Shown here: positions 32,918-40,411 of the stretch, in pieces
Layout: every line of letters starts with the position of its first letter
How positions within the stretch are numbered: position 1 is the first letter of the stretch
Source: Paracoccaceae bacterium
GTDB taxonomy: Bacteria; Pseudomonadota; Alphaproteobacteria; Rhodobacterales; Rhodobacteraceae
Direction of reading: 5' to 3'
Length of the DNA stretch: 41,618 bases
NCBI GenBank assembly: GCA_016764785.1
Contig: JAESRG010000019.1
Span: forward strand, 1 to 41,618
The notes under the pieces: generated by a model
Told to the model about the DNA's origin: nothing
Seen by the model: the letters and a program-made list of their open reading frames with translations, nothing else
The model's database searches: none
Program-made: the position numbers and the translations under genes

Positions 32918-34366
32918 ATGTTTGATCTGCGCCCTGTCGGGTATGTTATTGGCCTGTTAATTGCCGCGTTGGGCGCAACGATGGTGATTCCGTATATGGC
33001 GGATATGCTGGAGGGCAATGGCCACGGCGAGACTTTTGCCACTGCGGCGCTGGTGACCGTGCTGACCGGCGGGGTTATTGCGATGGCGAGCGCCAATTCG
33101 CGTACTGGCGCGCTCGGCCTGCAACAGACGTTTTTACTGACCGTCGGGTCGTGGCTGGTGCTGCCGTTTTTTGGGGCATTGCCGTTCTGGATCGGGGCGC
33201 CGGATGCCAGCTATACCGATGCTTTTTTTGAGGCGATGTCAGGACTTACCACCACCGGGTCAACCGTTTTCACCGGCCTGGATGAGATGCCCGCCGGCAC
33301 TGTGCTGTGGCGCAGCCTGTTGCAATGGTTTGGCGGCGTCGGGATCATTGTTGTGGCGATGGCATTCTTGCCCACCCTGAAAGTTGGGGGGATGCAGATA
33401 TTTAGATCTGAAGGGTTTGATACTTTTGGTAAAATTCTACCGCGCGCGGGGGAAATCGCGTCGCGAATCTCGGTGATTTATCTGACCCTTACGGTGCTGT
33501 GTTATCTGGGGTATGTGATGGTCGGCATGAGCAGTTTTGATGCAGTGAACCACGCGTTGACCACTCTCGCGACGGGCGGGTTTTCGAACCATGACGCGTC
33601 ATTCGGCGCGTTCCGTGGCCCGGCAGAATATGTCGCAGCGGTGTTCATGATTTTGGCAAGCCTGCCGTTTGTGCGTTATGTGCAATTGCTGGCTGGAACA
33701 GCGCAACCACTGTGGCGAGATACGCAGATCAGAAATTTTTTGGCTGCGCTGACAGTGATTATTTTAATCATGGTTCTGTACCGCGCTTATGCCAACGGCG
33801 ATCCGATATTCCAGTCCTTCCGCAGCACGTTTTTCAACGTAACCTCGATCATGACAGGTACTGGTTATGCGTCAGAGGATTATCAGCTTTGGGGGCATTT
33901 TCCGGTGACGATGTTCTTTTTGATCGGCCTGATAGGGGGGTGTGCGGGGTCGACATGTTGCTCGATCAAGATTTTCCGGTTCCAGCTGCTTTTTGCGGCG
34001 ATTAACGAACAGATCAAGCGGGTTCACAGCCCAAACCGTGTGTTCGGCCTGCGCTATGAAGGGCGACCAGTGGGCGATGACGTGCTGTCATCGGTGATGG
34101 CGTTTTTCGTAATGTTCATGCTGACGCTGGCGGTGCTGGCGGTAATTTTGGGCATGATGGGCTTGGATACAATTACGGCAATTTCAGGCGCTGCGGCGGC
34201 CTTGGCCAATATCGGCCCGGGACTTGGCGCCGAGATCGGCCCTGCGGGAAATTTCTCAGGGCTTGGCGATAGTACCAAGTGGGTTTTGGCAGCGGCGATG
34301 TTGTTGGGACGGTTGGAATTGATGGCAGTATACGTGCTGTTCACCGTAACATTCTGGAGACGATGA
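32918..34366 (+). CDS. trkH: Trk/Ktr potassium uptake protein TrkH
   Basis: This 482-residue inner-membrane potassium transporter has four pore-loop repeats. The selectivity-filter signatures are recognisable in each: SGLTTTGSTVFTG (about 108-120), TTLATGGFSNHD (about 217-228), IMTGTGYASED (about 310-320) and LANIGPGLG (about 427-435). About ten membrane helices are visible. It normally needs the cytosolic NAD-binding TrkA, which is not in this window. Its stop overlaps the start of the PLP decarboxylase (ATGATG), which suggests translational coupling of an unusual pair. Confidence 0.95.
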   Translation: MFDLRPVGYVIGLLIAALGATMVIPYMADMLEGNGHGETFATAALVTVLTGGVIAMASANSRTGALGLQQTFLLTVGSWLVLPFFGALPFWIGAPDASYTDAFFEAMSGLTTTGSTVFTGLDEMPAGTVLWRSLLQWFGGVGIIVVAMAFLPTLKVGGMQIFRSEGFDTFGKILPRAGEIASRISVIYLTLTVLCYLGYVMVGMSSFDAVNHALTTLATGGFSNHDASFGAFRGPAEYVAAVFMILASLPFVRYVQLLAGTAQPLWRDTQIRNFLAALTVIILIMVLYRAYANGDPIFQSFRSTFFNVTSIMTGTGYASEDYQLWGHFPVTMFFLIGLIGGCAGSTCCSIKIFRFQLLFAAINEQIKRVHSPNRVFGLRYEGRPVGDDVLSSVMAFFVMFMLTLAVLAVILGMMGLDTITAISGAAAALANIGPGLGAEIGPAGNFSGLGDSTKWVLAAAMLLGRLELMAVYVLFTVTFWRR

Positions 34367-35727
34367 TGGCCGATAAATCCCTTGATCCAGATGACTGGCC
34401 TGCATTCCGCGCCACTGCGCACCAGATGTTAGACGCCGCGCTGGACAAGATGCAAACCGCCACCGAAGGTCGGGTTTGGACACCGTTACCTGATGATCTG
34501 AAACAGTCATTTGAGGCAGATTTACCCGTGCAAGGTGCTGGAATTGCTGACACGGTTGAGCGCATGAAAGACTTGCTGCCTTACGGCGTTGGCAATACGC
34601 ACCCACGATTTTTTGGCTGGGTGCATGGGGCTGGCTCTACTAGTGGGCTTGTGGCTGATATTGCTGCGGCAGCGATGAATGCGAACCTCGGCGGGCGCGA
34701 TCACGGCGCGATGTATGTGGAAAAACAAGTGGTTGAGTGGGTGCGGCAAATGTTTGATTTTCCAGATACCGCCAGCGGGTTGGTGGTTTCGGGTACTTCG
34801 ATGGCGACCATAATTGCGCTGAAAGTTGCGCGAGACCAACATCAGGGCCAACTGGTTGGGTATACTTCGACGCAGGCGCATGCTTGCGCCGTGCGGGCGT
34901 TTGACCTGTTGGGGTTGGGCAAGGATGCGTTGCGGCTGATACCGGTAAACGCTGCGTTTGAGATGGATATAACGGCGCTGAAATCTGCGATTACAGCCGA
35001 CAGGGCGGCGCGCTTAACTCCATTTTGCGTGGTCGGAACTGCTGGCACCGTTAACGTGGGTGCGTTTGATGATCTGACGGCGATTGCTGATATCGCGGCG
35101 ACCGAAAACCTGTGGTTCCATGTTGATGGTGCATTCGGAGCCAGCGGGGTGCTGTCTGAAGCGCTGCGGCCCAAGCTCAGGGGAATTGAGCGGGCCGATT
35201 CAATTGCGTTTGATTTTCATAAATGGCTGCACGTGAATTACGACGCCGGATTTGTATTGGTGCGCGATGGCGAGGCCCATCGGCAGGCGTTTTCAGATCG
35301 ACCAGAATATTTGGCTGAGGCCGCGCGTGGATTGGCCGCTGGCAACCCGTGGCCAGTTGAATACGGGCCTGAACTGTCACGCGGCTTTCGGGCACTGAAA
35401 ATCTGGGCACAGATCAATGAACACGGGGTTGACCGACTGGGGCAGGCGATTACCCGCAATGTTGAACAGGCAAAACTGTTGGAACGATTGGTTCTAGACC
35501 ACCCCAAGTTGGAAATGGTCGCGCCAGTGGCCGCGCAGATCGTGTGCTTTCGGCACGTCGGTAGCGATGAACTGAACGCAGAAATTGTGCTACGATTGCA
35601 AGAAAGCGGGATCGCGGCGCCGTCAACCACGCAAATTAACGGACAGCTGGCGATCCGGGTGAATATCACCAATCATCGCACAACTGACGATGATTTATTG
35701 ATTTTGGTTGAAGCGGTTACGAAATAG
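34363..35727 (+). CDS. Group II pyridoxal-phosphate-dependent decarboxylase
   Basis: The protein has 454 residues from the ATG at 34363 (a second ATG follows at 34366). It is an aromatic-L-amino-acid/glutamate decarboxylase relative. The PLP-binding lysine is Lys287 in AFDFHKWLHVNYDAG. The ring-nitrogen Asp is Asp255 in FHVDGAFGASG. NTHPRFFGWVHGAGST and SGTSMATIIALKVAR are family segments. The substrate (aromatic amino acid, glutamate, or a smaller acid) cannot be told. It starts within the trkH stop, so it is probably co-translated with a potassium transporter; acid or osmotic stress is one possible link, but this is inference. Confidence 0.92.
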   Translation: MMADKSLDPDDWPAFRATAHQMLDAALDKMQTATEGRVWTPLPDDLKQSFEADLPVQGAGIADTVERMKDLLPYGVGNTHPRFFGWVHGAGSTSGLVADIAAAAMNANLGGRDHGAMYVEKQVVEWVRQMFDFPDTASGLVVSGTSMATIIALKVARDQHQGQLVGYTSTQAHACAVRAFDLLGLGKDALRLIPVNAAFEMDITALKSAITADRAARLTPFCVVGTAGTVNVGAFDDLTAIADIAATENLWFHVDGAFGASGVLSEALRPKLRGIERADSIAFDFHKWLHVNYDAGFVLVRDGEAHRQAFSDRPEYLAEAARGLAAGNPWPVEYGPELSRGFRALKIWAQINEHGVDRLGQAITRNVEQAKLLERLVLDHPKLEMVAPVAAQIVCFRHVGSDELNAEIVLRLQESGIAAPSTTQINGQLAIRVNITNHRTTDDDLLILVEAVTK

Positions 35728-35828
35728 TATGTGATTTACATTGCAAATAATCCGGCGCAAACTACGTTGTATTATATGAATATATTTGAATAGATTATCG
35801 GAGCCTGTTTTGAATGGCTTCACCTAGC

Positions 35829-35846
35829 CAAAATTACTTAATTTTG
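35829..35846. promoter_or_regulatory. AT-rich inverted repeat upstream of the lysine-rich orphan gene
   Basis: CAAAATTA and TAATTTTG are perfect 8-base arms around CT. It lies 35 bases before the start codon in an AT-rich leader and looks like a dimeric regulator's operator. A second repeat follows closely. Confidence 0.5.
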
Positions 35847-35848
35847 TG

Positions 35849-35864
35849 TAAAATTGATATTTTA
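35849..35864. promoter_or_regulatory. Second AT-rich inverted repeat, adjacent to the ribosome site
   Basis: TAAAAT and ATTTTA are perfect 6-base arms around TGAT, 2 bases after the first repeat and just before the AAGGA ribosome site. The pair could be tandem operators or overlap the promoter's -10 region. Confidence 0.45.
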
Positions 35865-35880
35865 GTAGAAGGAATTACCT

Positions 35881-36606
35881 ATGGGCTTTGCAGACGTCAT
35901 AAAAATAGCGTTGGAACTGGACAACATTCGAAACTTTGCCAATTTCACCAAAGATGCTGATAAAGTCGGAAAAGATTTAAAGAAAAAGATGAAATCGGGC
36001 AAGTCTTCCGAAATTACTTATGATGATTTTAATTTTTTCAAAAACAAACATATGAGCAAAGCGCTTAAGCAGCTCAAAGCGATCCGTAAAACTGCGGAAA
36101 AAGCGAATAAAACCAAACATGTGTGGCCCGAGTATAAGTTTAAAAAAGAGCATAACGCAGCTAGAGACCTGATCAAGAATAAGAAAAAAGGCCCCGAACA
36201 CAAAGAGACCAAGGCAGCACTCGATAAATATCATTTGGTGTTAGCCATTGCGGTTGTTAATTTGGCCGCATCGAATAAGCGCATGAAAACAACGGTTAAA
36301 GAAATTGAAAAACGCATCAAAAATGCGGAACTTACCGGTAAGTATATGGGAATGCTTAATAAAGATCTTATGAAGATCGTGAAGTTTTCTGTGCTGACAT
36401 CAATGCAGGCGCAATTTTTTGTTCTGTCGCAGGAAGCTTTAGAATTAAAAAAGGTGTCAGGAAGTATTTTAACCACCTATAAATCTGTCTTGAAAAAAGT
36501 AAAAGCACTGATCAAAGAAAGTGAATTCAGGATCGGTGATCTAGAAACTCGGGCGAAATATGTAAGTGACGGTGGGATGCAGTTTGAATATGGACCGGAT
36601 TCGTAA
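35881..36606 (+). CDS. Lysine-rich, all-helical orphan protein
   Basis: The protein has 241 residues with about 45 lysines (some 19 percent). There is no signal peptide or membrane helix, but a mildly hydrophobic helix lies at about 117-130 (YHLVLAIAVVNLAA). The remainder reads as long amphipathic helices or coiled coils (for example 133-150 and 200-213). The gene is clearly more AT-rich than its neighbours. AAGGA at the leader gives a good ribosome site. It sits between a PLP decarboxylase and glyQ on the same strand, in a conserved region of otherwise housekeeping genes. I recognise no family; a DNA- or membrane-binding protein, toxin or acquired gene are all possible. Confidence 0.75.
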   Translation: MGFADVIKIALELDNIRNFANFTKDADKVGKDLKKKMKSGKSSEITYDDFNFFKNKHMSKALKQLKAIRKTAEKANKTKHVWPEYKFKKEHNAARDLIKNKKKGPEHKETKAALDKYHLVLAIAVVNLAASNKRMKTTVKEIEKRIKNAELTGKYMGMLNKDLMKIVKFSVLTSMQAQFFVLSQEALELKKVSGSILTTYKSVLKKVKALIKESEFRIGDLETRAKYVSDGGMQFEYGPDS

Positions 36607-36698
36607 ATTCAAATACCTGCGCCTCGAGGCAGCGGCACAGGGTGCAACGGCATTCGGGATGCTTGACTGATTGACCCCTCTGCTTACACAGCTTATTG

Positions 36699-36719
36699 AG
36701 GCAGAAAATCAAACTGCCT
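36699..36719 (+). promoter_or_regulatory. Hairpin next to the glyQ ribosome site
   Basis: AGGCAG (36699-36704) and CTGCCT (36714-36719) form a 6-base-pair stem around AAAATCAAA. It ends directly before the GAGG ribosome site, and TTGAGGC occurs at both flanks (36697-36703 and 36719-36725). It may tune translation of glyQ. It is not a T-box. Confidence 0.4.
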
Positions 36720-36729
36720 TGAGGCGAAT

Positions 36730-37656
36730 ATGACCGAAGCGATCAACAAACCCCGTTGTTTTCAGGAAATCCTGATGCGACTGCAAGCCTATTGGGCGGC
36801 CCAAGGCTGTGCTATTTTGCAACCCTATGACATGGAGGTCGGGGCGGGCACGTTTCACCCCGCAACCACGCTGCGCAGCCTTGGCAGCAAGCCTTGGGCG
36901 GCGGCCTATGCGCAGCCCTCAAGGCGGCCAACCGATGGGCGATACGGTGAAAACCCAAATCGGTTGCAGCATTATTATCAGTATCAGGTGATCATCAAGC
37001 CCAGCCCGCCGGACCTTCAGGCGTTATACCTTGGGTCATTGGTCGCCATCGGCGTTGACATGGATCTGCACGACATTCGTTTTGTTGAGGACGACTGGGA
37101 ATCGCCAACGCTGGGCGCTTGGGGGCTGGGCTGGGAGGTTTGGTGCGACGGCATGGAAGTCAGTCAATTTACCTATTTTCAGCAGGTTGCAGGCATGGAC
37201 TGCAAACCGGTTTCCGGTGAGCTGACCTATGGGTTGGAACGTCTGGCGATGTATATCTTGGGCGTCGATCATGTGATGGACATGCCATTTAACGACCCCG
37301 ACGCGCCGATTGCGCTGACCTATGGTGACGTATTCTTGCAGACCGAGCAGGAATATTCACGCTGGAACTTTGATGTGGTTGATACTGATATGTTGCTAAA
37401 GCATTTTGAGGATGCTGAGGCCGAGTGCGCGCGCATTTTGGCCCAACTCGCTGACGACCCAAAGACTGGCCGCAAGATTATCATGGCCCATCCGGCCTAT
37501 GATCAGGCGATTAAGGCCAGTCACGTGTTTAACCTTTTGGACGCACGGGGCGTGATTTCGGTGACCGAACGGCAAGCCTATATCGGGCGAGTGCGGGCGT
37601 TGACTAAGGCCTGTGCCGACGCATTTATGTTAACTAAAGCGGCAGGTGCGGCATGA
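36730..37656 (+). CDS. glyQ: Glycyl-tRNA synthetase alpha subunit
   Basis: The 308-residue catalytic subunit of the bacterial alpha2beta2 glycyl-tRNA synthetase charges tRNA-Gly. It starts in the usual way: [18 protein letters not shown] and [40 protein letters not shown] and [20 protein letters not shown] carry the class II motifs 2 and 3. The length is normal. Its TGA overlaps the ATG of the DUF6446-like gene, which lies between glyQ and glyS, the standard Rhodobacterales order. Confidence 0.97.
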   Translation: MTEAINKPRCFQEILMRLQAYWAAQGCAILQPYDMEVGAGTFHPATTLRSLGSKPWAAAYAQPSRRPTDGRYGENPNRLQHYYQYQVIIKPSPPDLQALYLGSLVAIGVDMDLHDIRFVEDDWESPTLGAWGLGWEVWCDGMEVSQFTYFQQVAGMDCKPVSGELTYGLERLAMYILGVDHVMDMPFNDPDAPIALTYGDVFLQTEQEYSRWNFDVVDTDMLLKHFEDAEAECARILAQLADDPKTGRKIIMAHPAYDQAIKASHVFNLLDARGVISVTERQAYIGRVRALTKACADAFMLTKAAGAA

Positions 37657-38093
37657 ACGGAAAAATCATATCGGGCGGGATTGTTGCAATCACCGCTGTT
37701 TTTGGCGTCTCACTGTATTACTCGCAATATTACGGGTATTATCAGGAGGTTTCCGGGTTAACGTCAATCGCCGTTGAAGGCCGTGAAATTGCCGTTAGCG
37801 ATTATGTTGGCATTGACGCCGACAGCTCTGGTTTGAAATTGCGTGGCTGTTTTACCGTTGATCCAACCGCGTTTGACGGCGTGGCCCCGCCCGCAAACCC
37901 AACACCGTTAACGCCGCCAAAGTGGTTTGAGTGTTTCGATCCGGTTGCGCTTGAGGCCGATCTCGAAAGCGGGTTGGCCGTGGCATATATGGCTGCAGAA
38001 AATGAAAAAGACGGGATTGATCGCGTGGTCGCGGTTTATCCGGACGGGCGCGCCTATCAGTGGCGTCAGTTGAACGAAAAATATCAGGATTAA
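37653..38093 (+). CDS. DUF6446-like membrane-anchored protein between glyQ and glyS
   Basis: The 146-residue protein has an N-terminal membrane helix or uncleaved signal (residues 4-24, [20 protein letters not shown]). It is followed by a short aromatic stretch ([12 protein letters not shown]) and a small exported domain with two cysteines (LRGCFTV, WFECFDP) that could pair. This small gene between the two synthetase genes is typical of Rhodobacterales (DUF6446). It overlaps glyQ by 4 bases and ends 2 bases before glyS, so it must be co-translated. Its function is unknown. Confidence 0.85.
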   Translation: MNGKIISGGIVAITAVFGVSLYYSQYYGYYQEVSGLTSIAVEGREIAVSDYVGIDADSSGLKLRGCFTVDPTAFDGVAPPANPTPLTPPKWFECFDPVALEADLESGLAVAYMAAENEKDGIDRVVAVYPDGRAYQWRQLNEKYQD

Positions 38094-38095
38094 TC

Positions 38096-40342
38096 ATGGC
38101 CGATCTGCTGCTAGAACTGTTTTCCGAAGAAATTCCCGCACGTATGCAAAAACGTGCCGCTGAAGATTTCAAAAAGGTGGTGACCAACGGTTTGGTTGAC
38201 GCTGGCGTGACCTATGAATCGGCGGCGGCGTTTGTGACGCCGCGGCGGTTAACCTTGTCGGTGACAGGGCTGGTTGAAAAATCGCCTGACGTGGTTGAAG
38301 AACGCAAAGGCCCACGGGTCGGCGCGCCCGACAAAGCCATTGAGGGTTTCTTGCGCGGTGCAGGTGTGACGCGCGAAGATCTGGTGACACGTGACGATAA
38401 AAAGGGCGAGATTTATGTCGCCATCATCGAAAGGCCGGGCCGTTTGGCAGCTGATGTGATCGCTGAGGTGGTTGAAACCACCGTGCGTAATTTTCCGTGG
38501 CCAAAGTCAATGCGCTGGGGAACCGGCAGCTTGCGTTGGGTGCGGCCTTTGCACTCGATTTTGAGTATTTTGAGCAACAAAGAAGGTGCTTTGATCGTGC
38601 CGATTGAGATCGACGGGATTGTGTCGGGGGACACCACCGAGGGGCACCGATTCATGGGGGCAGGGCGTTTTGCCGTGACCTCGTTTGAGGATTATGAGGC
38701 GAAACTGAAGGCCAATTTTGTGATGCTTGACCCGGTTGAGCGGGCTGACGTGATTTGGCACGCCGCCACCAATGCTGCTTTTGCCGTCGGTATGACCGTG
38801 GTTGAAGACAAGGCGCTGTTGGCTGAGGTCGCAGGGCTGGTTGAATGGCCAGTAGTGCTGATGGGCGATATCGCTGAGGATTTCTTGGGCCTGCCGCCTG
38901 AGGTGCTGACGGCATCCATGCGCGAACACCAAAAGTTTTTCAGCGTGCGGAACCCAAAAACCGAGCGGGTTGAAAAGTTTATCATTGTCGCCAATCGTGA
39001 GACCGCCGATCAGGGCGCAACCATTCTGGCGGGCAACCAAAAGGTGCTGTTTGCGCGGCTGTCCGACGCCAAGTTCTTTTGGGAGAACGACCTGCGCGTG
39101 TCGCTGGACGACATGGCGGCCAAGCTTTCAAATGTTACATTTCATAATAAACTGGGCACTCAGGCTGAACGGGTTGAGCGCATCGCGGCGTTGGCGCGGG
39201 AAATCGCGCCGATGGTTGGCGCGGATGCTGATCTGGCGTTTCAGGCCGCCAAGATTGCCAAGGCCGACCTTTCCAGCGAAATGGTTTATGAATTCCCTGA
39301 ACTTCAGGGGCTGATGGGGCGCTATTACGCGCAACATGCTGGGTTGCCGCAAGAGGTCGCGAACGCGTATGAGCAACACTATTCGCCGCTCGGGCCAAGC
39401 GACGATGTGCCGAGCGAGCCGGTTTCTGTGGCTGTGGCATTGGCGGACAAGATTGATACATTAGCTGGATTCTGGGCGATTGACGAAAAACCCACGGGCT
39501 CTAAAGACCCGTTTGCTTTGCGGAGGGCCGCGCTGGGGGTTCTTCGGTTGGTGCTGGATAATGAGGTTCGGACATCACTGAATAAATCTTTTAGGCTGGC
39601 GTTTGTCTTAAATAGATTGGGGATATTATCCCAGAACGCCTACAGCGATGGGATCGGTGGCTTGGCAACAATGCGTCTCAAGCAAATCGCGGATATAGAA
39701 TTTGGAATAAAAATTATTTGTGCTGTTGATGGAATCCTTATTCTTGTCAATGAAGAGCGCCTCTCGAATAATAATAATACTGTTGCAAGTATGGATGAAA
39801 ATTTCAGAAATGACGAAATTGACCTCCTATCCTTCTTCCACGACCGCCTGAAGGTTTATCTCAAAGACAAAGGCGTCAGTCACGATGTTATCGACGCTTG
39901 TCTTGAAATGCCCAACAATGATGATCTGACGCTTTTGGTCAATCGGGCCAATGCCTTGCAAGAATTTATGAACTCGGATGACGGGGCCAACTTATTGCAG
40001 GGCTATAAGCGGGCCGCGAATATTTTGAAGGCCGAGGAGAAAAAGGACGGGGTGGCCTATGAGGGCGAGCCGGACGTAAAATTCGCCACGGATGATGTTG
40101 AACGCGCGCTGTTTGCGGTGCTGGAGGTTGAGGGAGGCGCGATCTCCACGGCCATCGAGGCCGAGGATTTCGCGGCGGCAATGGCCGCGCTTGCACGTTT
40201 GCGTCAGCCGATTGACGCCTTTTTTGAGGGGATTCAGGTGAACGCCGACAGCGCCATTGTGCGGCGAAACCGGTTGTGCCTGCTTAATCGTATTCGGGAA
40301 ATCATGCACCGCGTGGCGATATTTTCGAAGCTTCAGGGTTAG
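38096..40342 (+). CDS. glyS: Glycyl-tRNA synthetase beta subunit
   Basis: This 748-residue tRNA-binding subunit acts with GlyQ. The start is the ATG at 38096 (MADLLLELFSEEIPARMQ), the usual family N-terminus. Other hallmarks are AAFVTPRRLTLSVTGL, MRWGTGSLRWVRPLHSI, LTASMREHQKFFSVRN, ARLSDAKFFWENDL and SVAVALADKIDTLAGFW. The C-terminal DALR-like domain ends RNRLCLLNRIREIMH. Residues about 490-575 (nucleotides about 39562-39822) form an AT-rich stretch with NNNN that breaks the expected join between RLVLDN and DLLSFFHDRLKVYL. It reads in frame, so the gene is intact. Confidence 0.96.
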   Translation: MADLLLELFSEEIPARMQKRAAEDFKKVVTNGLVDAGVTYESAAAFVTPRRLTLSVTGLVEKSPDVVEERKGPRVGAPDKAIEGFLRGAGVTREDLVTRDDKKGEIYVAIIERPGRLAADVIAEVVETTVRNFPWPKSMRWGTGSLRWVRPLHSILSILSNKEGALIVPIEIDGIVSGDTTEGHRFMGAGRFAVTSFEDYEAKLKANFVMLDPVERADVIWHAATNAAFAVGMTVVEDKALLAEVAGLVEWPVVLMGDIAEDFLGLPPEVLTASMREHQKFFSVRNPKTERVEKFIIVANRETADQGATILAGNQKVLFARLSDAKFFWENDLRVSLDDMAAKLSNVTFHNKLGTQAERVERIAALAREIAPMVGADADLAFQAAKIAKADLSSEMVYEFPELQGLMGRYYAQHAGLPQEVANAYEQHYSPLGPSDDVPSEPVSVAVALADKIDTLAGFWAIDEKPTGSKDPFALRRAALGVLRLVLDNEVRTSLNKSFRLAFVLNRLGILSQNAYSDGIGGLATMRLKQIADIEFGIKIICAVDGILILVNEERLSNNNNTVASMDENFRNDEIDLLSFFHDRLKVYLKDKGVSHDVIDACLEMPNNDDLTLLVNRANALQEFMNSDDGANLLQGYKRAANILKAEEKKDGVAYEGEPDVKFATDDVERALFAVLEVEGGAISTAIEAEDFAAAMAALARLRQPIDAFFEGIQVNADSAIVRRNRLCLLNRIREIMHRVAIFSKLQG

Positions 40343-40411
40343 CGTTCAGGAAGCGATTGCAAAACCGGATTTGACCTCTATGCTGCACTGCAACGAAACG
40401 TGGAGCAGACC

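Noticed and set aside
36607-36729. T-box leader of glyQ
   Set aside because: No T-box consensus or terminator; T-boxes are not expected in alphaproteobacteria.
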